Assembly: GCA_964481425.1 (NCBI GenBank)
Contig: CAYZTM010000044.1
Span: 1-29,790 of the forward strand
Length of the DNA: 29,790 nt
Source of the DNA: MKUN01 sp964481425
GTDB taxonomy: Bacteria > Bacteroidota > Bacteroidia > Chitinophagales > Chitinophagaceae
Direction of reading: 5' to 3'
Made by a program: the position numbers and the translations under genes. Positions 8,106 to 16,500 of the stretch are shown here, one piece after another. Every line of letters starts with the position of its first letter. Position 1 is the stretch's first letter. The notes below the pieces were generated by a model. That model saw nothing but the letters and a program-made list of their open reading frames with translations, had not been told where the DNA came from and ran no database searches.

Positions 8106-9389
8106 TCAATGTGCAAAATCCTTATCAAAATCTTTCATTCTTTCAGCAGGTGGGTTGTAGTAGCCAAACTTCAGCTTGGGAAATTCCCCGTGGATCAATT
8201 CCATTAACTGCAATACACCAAGGCATTCGCCGGATTCTGTAATGCCCATTTTACCCAGGTACCAATCGGGGTCTATGTTGAAGTTGCGCCACTGTATCAT
8301 GCTGATGTTGGTGTCCTTTATCAGCTCGCGCAGGGCCTCATACTCTTCCACGCTGTCGGTAACGCCGGGGAAGACGAAGTAATTGATGGACGACCAGCCG
8401 CCATAGCGGTTCACTACGCGCAGGCTTTCCACTATATCGGCAAACTCGTAGTTGTTGGGTTGATAGTATTTGGTATAAATATCGGCGCGTGCCGAGTTGG
8501 TGCTTACACGTATGCTGTTAAGACCGGCCTTCATCAGTTCTTCCACTGCACCCGGCCGGCTACCATTGGTATTGATATTGATGCTGCCTTTATCGGTATG
8601 CTTGCGTATCTCGATGATGGCCTCACGAATGGTCTCCCACATCAGCAGGGGCTCACCTTCACAGCCCTGGCCGAAGCTCACTATAGGGTAGGGGGCGCTT
8701 TCCAGGTGGGGTACGGTATACTCTACTATCTCGGCAGCCGTAGGTTTGAACATCAGCCTGTCCTGCGTTGACACGATGCTTTCCTCCGCCGGCTGGAACG
8801 ATATGCAGCCAATGCAATTGGCATTGCAGGCGGGCGATGAAGGTATGGGGCATTCCCAGCGCCCCATGAAGTAATTGCGGGCTGCAGGGCAGTGATAGGT
8901 GAGGGCACAGTTATCGGCCAGGTGCTTCACCAGCCTGTTGTGCGGGTAGGCCTGCAGCATATCCTGCACGCCCTGCTTCACCACGGTATCGTCAAAGCCT
9001 GCGCACTCCTGCCGTATATCGCGCTCTATGCGGATGGCAGGCACGTAAAACTTATCATCGTGCCAGCCTGCCGCTGTGTAGCAGAAGAGGGGCAGTGTAG
9101 GCGCATCGGCTGCTGTTTCATATGCGGCAAGGTACAGGCCTGTATGTGCAGGCGGGATAAAGGCCGCAACGGCCCAGCCCTTATCGCAAAGGCGCATCTC
9201 GCCGCTCTCTACGTCTATGCCTATGCCCTGCCTGCCCGGCAGTTCGTAGAGCGAGCCGCCGTCAGGTAGTTCCATCCATTCGCTTTCATATATGGGCACT
9301 GCATCCCATCCCGAGCGACCTACCGCATAGAGCGTGGTGTCCTCGAAGATATTCCCTTTCCCGTCGGAGTATAGTACGTATGGCGACAT
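8106..9389 (-). CDS. Radical SAM protein with a long unassigned N-terminal region
   Basis: The 427-residue protein has the radical SAM cluster motif CxxxCxxC at C188-C192-C195 (PACNANCIGC), followed by SFGQGCEGEPLL near residue 238 that fits the GGE-type SAM-binding strand, then NTNGSRP and FVFPGVTDS typical of the TIM-barrel core. About 180 residues precede the cluster, which is unusual. That stretch holds further cysteines at C161, C167 and C180 just ahead of the cluster (NCALTYHC, RWEC), which may bind metal. No SPASM-type C-terminal cysteine set is seen. The substrate is unknown. Two TACTTTTG boxes lie just upstream, so it is probably transcribed on its own. Family level is certain; specific function is not. 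Confidence 0.88.
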   Translation of the reverse strand: MSPYVLYSDGKGNIFEDTTLYAVGRSGWDAVPIYESEWMELPDGGSLYELPGRQGIGIDVESGEMRLCDKGWAVAAFIPPAHTGLYLAAYETAADAPTLPLFCYTAAGWHDDKFYVPAIRIERDIRQECAGFDDTVVKQGVQDMLQAYPHNRLVKHLADNCALTYHCPAARNYFMGRWECPIPSSPACNANCIGCISFQPAEESIVSTQDRLMFKPTAAEIVEYTVPHLESAPYPIVSFGQGCEGEPLLMWETIREAIIEIRKHTDKGSININTNGSRPGAVEELMKAGLNSIRVSTNSARADIYTKYYQPNNYEFADIVESLRVVNRYGGWSSINYFVFPGVTDSVEEYEALRELIKDTNISMIQWRNFNIDPDWYLGKMGITESGECLGVLQLMELIHGEFPKLKFGYYNPPAERMKDFDKDFAH

Positions 9390-9396
9390 ATCAGAT

Positions 9397-9418
9397 CAAA
9401 AGTAAAAATTCAAAAGTA
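9397..9418 (-). promoter_or_regulatory. Tandem -7 boxes upstream of the radical SAM gene
   Basis: Read on the minus strand, TACTTTTG occurs twice, at 9404-9397 and 9418-9411, each an exact TAnnTTTG match. The nearer copy is 7 bases before the ATG at 9389. No good -33 TTG was found for either. Confidence 0.4.
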
Positions 9419-9426
9419 GGTGATGT

Positions 9427-10068
9427 TTACCAGTTGCTTTTTTTGTGTTCGTTCTCCGCTACCAGCTTAGCGCAGTAGGCTTCCATTTCTTCCTTGTCAA
9501 AATCCGGTGTGTCCACATCCCACTGGTATAGATGGTCATCATAGCAATCTATGGTCAGTATGCCGAAACGAAGTATCACCCTGCTTATCTCGTTCCACTC
9601 CAGGCTATTGCGGCGTGAGCTGGCCGGCAACTGCACGCCCTTATCATCTATATGGATATACTGTGTTTTATTCCTGCTGCTTTCCCACAGGGTGGCTAGC
9701 AGCAAGGTGGCTGCTAAGATACCGAAAATACCTGCCGGCAGCCACCAGTGACCTATTGTAAAATAGGCTGCATAGGCCAATGCGCAGCAAAACTCGATGA
9801 TGCGGAAGAGCCTGTTATTCTTCGGCACTTTCAGCCATTTGCCCCTGAATAATGAGAAAAGCAGGATCACCAGGCCGGGAACGATCATAGCAATGCCCCA
9901 TTTTTTGAATTCAGGCATCGAAGACTCGTGCTCGGTAGCTATAATGGTATAGAAGTAAAATACATAAGACAATATGCCGAACGCAAAGAGTGCAAGGCCT
10001 ATCAAAAAGTGCAATGCGACCGTCTGGTGCGGCTTTACCTTATCCTGCGCCAGGCTAAGCGTGAACAT
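9427..10068 (-). CDS. Small membrane protein with a C-terminal PH-like domain, function unknown
   Basis: The 213-residue protein has about four hydrophobic segments (near residues 18-42, 56-74, 87-104 and 107-127). A soluble tail of some 80 residues follows (TQYIHIDDKGVQLP, then LEWNEISRVILRFGILTIDCYDD). The tail pattern resembles the bacterial PH-like domains (YcxB/YdbS type) that follow membrane helices in many small Bacteroidota proteins. It ends with a charged, Lys/Glu-rich stretch. I do not recognise a named family. It lies 37 bases upstream of the radical SAM gene on the same strand, yet each has its own -7 box, so they may be separate transcripts. Confidence 0.75.
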   Translation of the reverse strand: MFTLSLAQDKVKPHQTVALHFLIGLALFAFGILSYVFYFYTIIATEHESSMPEFKKWGIAMIVPGLVILLFSLFRGKWLKVPKNNRLFRIIEFCCALAYAAYFTIGHWWLPAGIFGILAATLLLATLWESSRNKTQYIHIDDKGVQLPASSRRNSLEWNEISRVILRFGILTIDCYDDHLYQWDVDTPDFDKEEMEAYCAKLVAENEHKKSNW

Positions 10069-10073
10069 GGGCG

Positions 10074-10081
10074 CAAAGATA
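10074..10081 (-). promoter_or_regulatory. -7 promoter box of the PH-like membrane protein gene
   Basis: The minus strand reads TATCTTTG, an exact TAnnTTTG match, ending 5 bases before the ATG at 10068. The mRNA would be leaderless or nearly so. No clear -33 element is visible. Confidence 0.45.
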
Positions 10082-10108
10082 CATGATTATAGCTGATACA
10101 TAGGCCCC

Positions 10109-10136
10109 TTTGAATAAGGGTAATATTGTATCTTGG
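10109..10136 (+). promoter_or_regulatory. Probable promoter of the adenylate cyclase gene
   Basis: TTTG at 10109-10112 and TATCTTGG at 10129-10136 (one mismatch to TAnnTTTG) are 16 bases apart. This places the start of transcription near 10142, at the ATG chosen for the cyclase. The TTG at 10110, a possible upstream start, is then part of the -33 box. Confidence 0.4.
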
Positions 10137-10142
10137 AACACC

Positions 10143-12185
10143 ATGAAAAGGATACTGGCGATATGTTGTTTACTGTTTGCTGCTACAGCCATGGCGCAAA
10201 AAGACCCTGATCATATACTGCATCTTAATAAGGATAGTCTTACCTACAGTTTCAACCATACAACGTGGAAATACCTGCCCGGCGACGATAGTGCCTATGC
10301 TCAGCCGACCTATGACGACAGCAAGTGGGATAAGGTTTTTTCCGGCCTTTGGAGCAAGATGTACCCTAAATACAAAAATGACAGCATTGGCTGGTTTCGC
10401 CTGCATTTTATTGCCGATAGCAGCATTTGCCACATTCCTTTAGCCCTGGGGATGAGCCAGTTTGGGGCATCGGTAGTATACTTCGATGGCAAGCTTGTCG
10501 AAACCTTCGGTGAAATTAAAGGTGCACATGGCCCGGAGTATTACGACCCGCAGAATATTCCGGTTATCATAAATATAGATACCCCCGGTGAGCATGTGCT
10601 GGCTGTGCGTTACCGGAAAAATACCAGCAGGGTGGCCCATTACTTCACCGATATGAACGGCTTCATGTTAGGTATGGCAAAGGCTAATGATTCCATATGG
10701 GGCACCGTGATACAAGTGAGGACCTTAACCTTCATCATGATATTGCTGTTCGGCGTTTTTATTGCGTTATCCCTTGTCCATATGTTGCTGTATCTCTATT
10801 ACAAAGCGGCCCGGTCCAATTTCTATTTCAGCCTTTTTTGTCTTGCACTTTCACTCTTATTTCTCCTGCCCTTCCTTATACGTTCCGGGGTATCACCCAC
10901 CACGGGCTTCGTTAGCCGTGCCTTGCTGATAATCACGGGATCTTTGGCCTGTTTCTCATTGAGCGGCTTTAGCACCACTCTTTTTGCAAGGCGTAAACGC
11001 CGGTTCTATGTAATATCGATCTTGTGCCTGATCATGCCCGTGGTTTGGTACTTCGATAGTTATGCCGGTTTGGTCTATTGTTTTAGCCTGGTTACGCTCG
11101 TCTCATTGGAATCAGTTGTGTTGATACTGAGGGGTATGATAAAAAAAGTGAAAGGCTCTGCTATCATAGGTTCGGGCTTACTGCTATTTGCCTCCTTTGT
11201 GCTTTTTATTTTTATCTACGCCTCTCTCGTAGGGGATATCACGATAGATGAGAACCATGTTTTCGGGCAGATATTGGAGCTGATCCTGGCAATTGCTGTA
11301 CTATGCATCCCCATATCCATGTCGGCCTACCTGGCATGGGGCTTTGCACGTATCAATAAAGACTTGAAAGTGCAGCTTGATAATGTAGAACTACTCTCGG
11401 CAAAAACGCTGGAACAGGAACAGGAAAAGAAAAGGATACTGGAAGGACAGAAAGAAAAACTGGAACATGAGGTAGCACTGCGGACAGCGGAAGTAGTGCA
11501 GCAAAAAGAAGAAATAGAAAAGCAACACGAAGAACTGAAAGAAGAAAAGAAAAAATCGGACGACCTGCTGCTGAACATATTGCCTGAAGAGGTGGCCGAG
11601 GAATTAAAAGAAAGCGGTAGCTCTGAAGCAAAGTTTTACGATCATGTAACCGTGTTGTTCACAGATTTTGTGGCCTTTACCAAAGCAGGTGAGCGCATGA
11701 GCCCGGGCGAACTGGTAAGCGAGCTCCACAGCTGTTTTAAAGCCTTCGACGAGATAATATCCCGGTACGACATCGAAAAGATCAAGACCATTGGCGATGC
11801 CTATCTTGCTGTTTGCGGTCTGCCAGCCGCCGATCCCGACCATGCGGAGAAGATGGTAAGGGCAGCTATGGATATAAGGGCCTTTATGCTGGAGCGAAAG
11901 GCAGCCGTCGGCGAAAAGACCTTTGAGATACGCATAGGCATACACAGCGGTAGCGTGGTGGCCGGTATAGTAGGGGTAAAGAAATTTGCCTACGACATAT
12001 GGGGCGATACGGTGAACACCGCCGCCCGTATGGAGCAAAACAGTGAGGCCGGCAAAATAAACATCTCCCAGACCACCTACGATATGGTGAAGGATAAATT
12101 CAATTGTGTGTATCGCGGACAAATAACGGCTAAGAACAAGGGCGAGCTGAAAATGTATTTTGTGGAAGGAGCAGCAGGGCTGTGA
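10143..12185 (+). CDS. Seven-helix (7TMR-DISM-like) receptor adenylate cyclase, class III
   Basis: The 680-residue protein has a signal peptide (MKRILAICCLLFAATAMAQ), a periplasmic beta-sandwich domain at about 20-185 (WKYLPGDDSAYAQPTYDDSKW), and seven membrane helices at about 190-405. A strong coiled coil (about 410-490, Glu/Lys/Gln-rich) leads to a class III cyclase domain (500-680). Metal-binding D508 (FTDF) and D552 (TIGDAY) are present. K548 and D618 (YDIWGDTVN) are the pair that selects adenine. N625 and R629 complete the active site. It should make cAMP in response to an extracellular ligand, possibly a sugar. I chose the ATG at 10143 because the signal peptide begins there and the upstream TTG overlaps the promoter. 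Family knowledge gives the residue roles; the ligand is unknown. Confidence 0.9.
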   Translation: MKRILAICCLLFAATAMAQKDPDHILHLNKDSLTYSFNHTTWKYLPGDDSAYAQPTYDDSKWDKVFSGLWSKMYPKYKNDSIGWFRLHFIADSSICHIPLALGMSQFGASVVYFDGKLVETFGEIKGAHGPEYYDPQNIPVIINIDTPGEHVLAVRYRKNTSRVAHYFTDMNGFMLGMAKANDSIWGTVIQVRTLTFIMILLFGVFIALSLVHMLLYLYYKAARSNFYFSLFCLALSLLFLLPFLIRSGVSPTTGFVSRALLIITGSLACFSLSGFSTTLFARRKRRFYVISILCLIMPVVWYFDSYAGLVYCFSLVTLVSLESVVLILRGMIKKVKGSAIIGSGLLLFASFVLFIFIYASLVGDITIDENHVFGQILELILAIAVLCIPISMSAYLAWGFARINKDLKVQLDNVELLSAKTLEQEQEKKRILEGQKEKLEHEVALRTAEVVQQKEEIEKQHEELKEEKKKSDDLLLNILPEEVAEELKESGSSEAKFYDHVTVLFTDFVAFTKAGERMSPGELVSELHSCFKAFDEIISRYDIEKIKTIGDAYLAVCGLPAADPDHAEKMVRAAMDIRAFMLERKAAVGEKTFEIRIGIHSGSVVAGIVGVKKFAYDIWGDTVNTAARMEQNSEAGKINISQTTYDMVKDKFNCVYRGQITAKNKGELKMYFVEGAAGL

Positions 12186-12259
12186 AATATATTGCGTGGA
12201 GGCTGGGTAGCATCGAACAAAAATCAACACTATATTGTTTGTAATTAAATTTTCGTTCA

Positions 12260-13429
12260 ATGAAACGTTTGATTACCATTGCGTTGTGCTTGTTCATTAC
12301 AGGCGCTTTCGCCCAGCCCTATGCGATAGGGCATAGCTCTGTGACTTTTGTTGACAGTGCCAGGAGCAATCGCCAGGTACCCGTGGAGGTATATTATCCC
12401 GCTGCCGCTGCAGGCAATGATGTCCCCGTGCTTGCCGGACAATTCCCGCTTATCAGTTTCGGTCACGGCTTTGTTATGGACTGGACCGCCTACGACAATA
12501 TTTGGCAGGCGGTGGTGCCGCAGGGATATATCATGGTGTTCCCGACAACAGAAAGCGGTTTTGCTCCCGTACATGCCGATTTTGCAGCCGATCTTTATTT
12601 CGTCATAAAGAAAATGCAGCGCCTAAGTTCACTCGACGCAAGTTCATTGTTCTTTGGTCATGCCGCAACGACTTCAGCTATCATGGGGCATTCTATGGGA
12701 GGAGGCTGCTCTTTCCTCGCAGTTTCCGGCGATACAACAATAACCACCATGGTGACACTTGCTGCAGCCAATACTACTCCTTCTTCCATTACGGCTGCAC
12801 GTGCTACCACCATACCCTCACTGGTAATAGCCGGTGCAAATGATTGTGTGGCGCCGCCTGTCAGCAATCAATTACCAATGTATGATTCGCTGGCATCTTC
12901 CTGTAAGGCCTATTTCGAGATAATTGGAGGAGGTCATTGCTTTTTTGCCAACAACAATTTCAACTGTTCATTTGGTGAAGGCACCTGCATGCCGACTCCC
13001 ACCATCACAAGGGCGGAACAGCAGGATGCCGCACAAGATGTCATGTTATTATGGCTGGATCATTTTCTGAAGAATGATCAGCAGTCCTGGCAGTCGCTTG
13101 AAGATACGGCTGCCATATCGCAGCGGTACACAGCTTCTGTCTCATGTGCGTTGCCTGCTTCTATAAAATACATGAATGAACCGCAGGGCTTAAGAATTTA
13201 CCCTAACCCGACAACCGGTATCGTTGTGCTCAACCTGCAAGATCTTCCCCAAGACTATAAAGCGCTCGATGTATACGATATCTCCGGCAGCTTACAGCAA
13301 GTGGAAGTAAAAGAACGGCTTGCGAACGAAGAGCTATTGATCGATCTGTCAGGGTTGGTTCCCGGTATATATTATTGCCGCCTGCAAACCGGTAAGCAAG
13401 TCGTCTGGACGAAGTTGACAAAATTGTAG
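12260..13429 (+). CDS. Secreted alpha/beta hydrolase with T9SS type-A sorting domain
   Basis: The 389-residue protein has a signal peptide (MKRLITIALCLFITGAFAQ) and an alpha/beta-hydrolase fold similar to the PET-hydrolase/dienelactone-hydrolase branch. The nucleophile elbow is GHSMGG with S145, the acid is D195 in GANDCVAP, and the histidine is H226 in GGGHCFF. SFGHG (66-70) forms the oxyanion region. Several cysteines (C150, C196, C215, C227, C236, C243) could form disulfides, as expected outside the cell. The C-terminal 80 residues, from LRIYPNPTTG to VVWTKLTKL, are a type-A T9SS sorting domain. It should be exported as an esterase or lipase; the substrate cannot be told. It is followed by a strong terminator facing the giant adhesin gene. 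Confidence 0.88.
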   Translation: MKRLITIALCLFITGAFAQPYAIGHSSVTFVDSARSNRQVPVEVYYPAAAAGNDVPVLAGQFPLISFGHGFVMDWTAYDNIWQAVVPQGYIMVFPTTESGFAPVHADFAADLYFVIKKMQRLSSLDASSLFFGHAATTSAIMGHSMGGGCSFLAVSGDTTITTMVTLAAANTTPSSITAARATTIPSLVIAGANDCVAPPVSNQLPMYDSLASSCKAYFEIIGGGHCFFANNNFNCSFGEGTCMPTPTITRAEQQDAAQDVMLLWLDHFLKNDQQSWQSLEDTAAISQRYTASVSCALPASIKYMNEPQGLRIYPNPTTGIVVLNLQDLPQDYKALDVYDISGSLQQVEVKERLANEELLIDLSGLVPGIYYCRLQTGKQVVWTKLTKL

Positions 13430-13449
13430 TTTGCTATTTATTAAAAAGC

Positions 13450-13478
13450 AAAAGCCCCCGTGGAAACGGGGGCTTTTT
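13450..13478. terminator. Bidirectional rho-independent terminator between convergent genes
   Basis: A 12-base-pair stem (arms 13450-13461 and 13466-13477, with AAGCCCCCGT opposite ACGGGGGCTT) and a GGAA loop carry A residues on the left and T residues on the right. It can therefore stop transcription of both the hydrolase gene (plus) and the adhesin gene (minus). Confidence 0.9.
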
Positions 13479-13510
13479 GTAATTCACGCTTTATATACAC
13501 TTCCTGTTTT

Positions 13511-16500
13511 TTATCTTATCAGGGTCACATCCCCTTTCAGGTATTGCTCCTTACCGCCGTCGCCACAGATGAACCTCATGTGGAAGAAGTAGGTATCCAT
13601 GTCGGAGAGCACGCCCTTATAGGTGCCGTCCCAGCCCTGGCCGGGCTTGTCGGTCTCATATACCATTTCGCCGAAGCGGTTGAACACCTGGAACATGATG
13701 AGCTTCATATTGCCTTTGAAGATCGGGCGGAAGATATCGTTCTTGCCGTCTCCATTGGGTGTAAAGGCGTTGGGGATATAAGGTATGCAGCACTCACCAC
13801 TGGTCATTTCGGTATCGGCTTTCTGCATACAGTTGTTCGAGTCGTATATCGTAAGCCTGTAGGCGCCGTTGGCCAGGTGGCTGATACTGGTCAGGTCAGG
13901 GCCTGTGGTGTCGTTGCTCCATGCATAGATATACGGGCCGGTACCACCGGTTACAGTTGCCTCTATCACGCCCTGGTCGGCGGTGCCGTAGCACTGGTTC
14001 AGTGCTACCGTAAATGCAATGCTTATCGAGTCCGGTTGTGTTATCTCTACGCTGCCCGATTTGTGGCAGTTGTTACTGTCTGTTACCGTTATGGTATGGT
14101 TGCCGGCAGCCATGTCGGTGAATAAGCGTATGCTGGTAGCGGGGTTAGGGTCGCCATCTACCTGGTACAGGTAAGGCGGTGTGCCGCCTGCAGCATTCAC
14201 CTCTATCGAGCCGTCCGAACCACCATAACATTTTGGTGGCGTGATCACCGCATCTTCTATAAGGATATGCGGGAAGCCGATCAGGGTCATGGTAGTATCA
14301 TGATGGCAGTTATTACTGTCCGTAACGTAGAAGGTATAAGTGCCCTCCGGCAAACCGGGGAACGTTGTCGTATTGCTGAAGTTCGAGCCATCGATAGAGT
14401 AAGTATATGGTGCTGTACCGCCTGTAGCGTTCAGGGCCACTGTACCGTCGGCATAACCTTCGCAGGTAGGCTCAGTAATATTAGCGCCATCAAGCCACAG
14501 TGGCGGAGGTTGTATGATACCTGCCGTTGAGTCTGTTGCGCAATCATGACTGTCTTTCACATGTAGCACATAGGTGCCTATGGCCAGGCTGCCAAATGTA
14601 CTTGCCGATTGGAATGCATTTGCATCTATGGCATAGGTATAAGCCGGTGTGCCGCCATGTGCATACACGGTTATCATACCATTATTGTCACCAAAGCATT
14701 TTTCATTCAGCAGCACCAGGCTGTCGATCAGTAGTTTTGTCGGTTGTGTAATGGCCACAAGTGTATCATAGGTACAGCCGTTGTTATCCTGTATGTGTAC
14801 GGTGTCTGTACCTGCAGCCATGCCGTTGAAGCTGTTGTTGGCGCCCATGGGCCCGTTGTTGAGGCCATAGGTATAAGCCGGCGTGCCACCCGATCCGTTA
14901 ATGGTAAGACTACCGTCATTATAACCAAAGCAGCTTGGCTCGGTAAACGTGCTGTTGCTTGCTATCGGTGTTGGCTGAGCTATGGTAGCGGTTGTATCCT
15001 TGATACAGCCATTCGCATCCTTTATGTGTATGTTGTAGGTGCCGGCTGCAAGCTGTGAGAACGTGTTGCTGTTACCATAAGGGTTGTTGCCGAGGGCATA
15101 AGTGTAAGGAGCAGTTGCCCCGGAGCCTGTCACGGTGATCGCACCTATGCTTTGCCCGTAACACAGTTCGTCTGTTACATTTACTGTACCTGCAGGGTGC
15201 AGCGAGTCAGCTATGGTTACGTTTATGTCTTTAATGCAATTGTGTGCATCCTTCACATGGAATATATAGTTGCCGGCAGGCAAAGGTGTGAACACATTGT
15301 TGGCAGTATATGGGCCTGCGCCGTTCGCGTAGGTATAGCCGGGTGTGCCGCCGCTTGCTGCCAGCGTCACGATACCGTTACCCAATGTAGCACAGGTCGA
15401 GTTCTTCACCAATGGCGTAACAGCGATCGGTGTTGGTTCGGTAATGGTAAATACTGTGTCTTTGGTACAGCTGTTCGCATCCTTTGTGTGTATGGTATAG
15501 GTACCTGCTGTCAGCCCGGTAAAGGTATTGGTAGCTGCATAAGGTCCTGCACCATTGGCATAAGTGTAGCCGGGTGTGCCGCCGGCACCGTTTATGGTAA
15601 TGCTGCCGGTAGCATCGCCGTGGCATAATACGTCAGTCACGTTGCCGCTAACCGTTACCGGTGTTGGCTGAGTAATGGTAATGCTGGTGTCTTTGATACA
15701 GCCGTTGGCATCCTGGGTATGTATGGTGTACGTACCTGCAGGCAGGCCGGCAAATACATTTGAGGGGCCGTAAGGTCCTGCGCCATTGGCGTATGTATAG
15801 CCGGGTGTACCACCGGAGGCTGCTATAGTTATACTACCTGAGTTACCACCGCTACAAAGCACATTGCTAACTGTTGGTGTTGCAACAAGTGGTGTAGGTT
15901 GCGTAATGGTGCTGGTCACATCTTTGATACAGCCATTTGCATCCTGTGTATGTATGGTATAGGTGCCTGCTGCAAGCGGTGTAAATGCATTGTTTGCAGT
16001 GTATGGCCCTACGCCGTTGGCATATGTATAGGCAGGCACTCCGCCGGTAGCGGTAACGGTGATGCCCCCTGTTCCGCCATTGCACAGCACATTGGTAACA
16101 ACCGGGGTTACTACTATCGCGCTTGGTTGCGTTATGGTGAACACGGTGTCCTTGATACAGCCGTTGTCGTCTTTGGTATGTATGGTGTAGGTGCCGGCAG
16201 TAAGGTTGGTGAATGTATTGGTAGCCGCATAAGGTCCTGCACCATTGGCGTAAGTATATGTGGGTGTGCCCCCTGCACCATTTACGGTTATGCTGCCTGT
16301 AGCGTCGCCATTACACAGCACATCGGTTGGGCTGCCGCTTACGGTAAGCAGTGGTGGTTGTGTAATGGTGATAACAGTATCCTTTATACAGCCATTGGCA
16401 TCTTTGGTATGTATGGTGTAGGTGCCCGCAGCCAGTGGTGTGAACACGTTGTTGGCCGTATAAGGACCTGCACCGTTGGCATAAGTATAACTCGGCGTGC

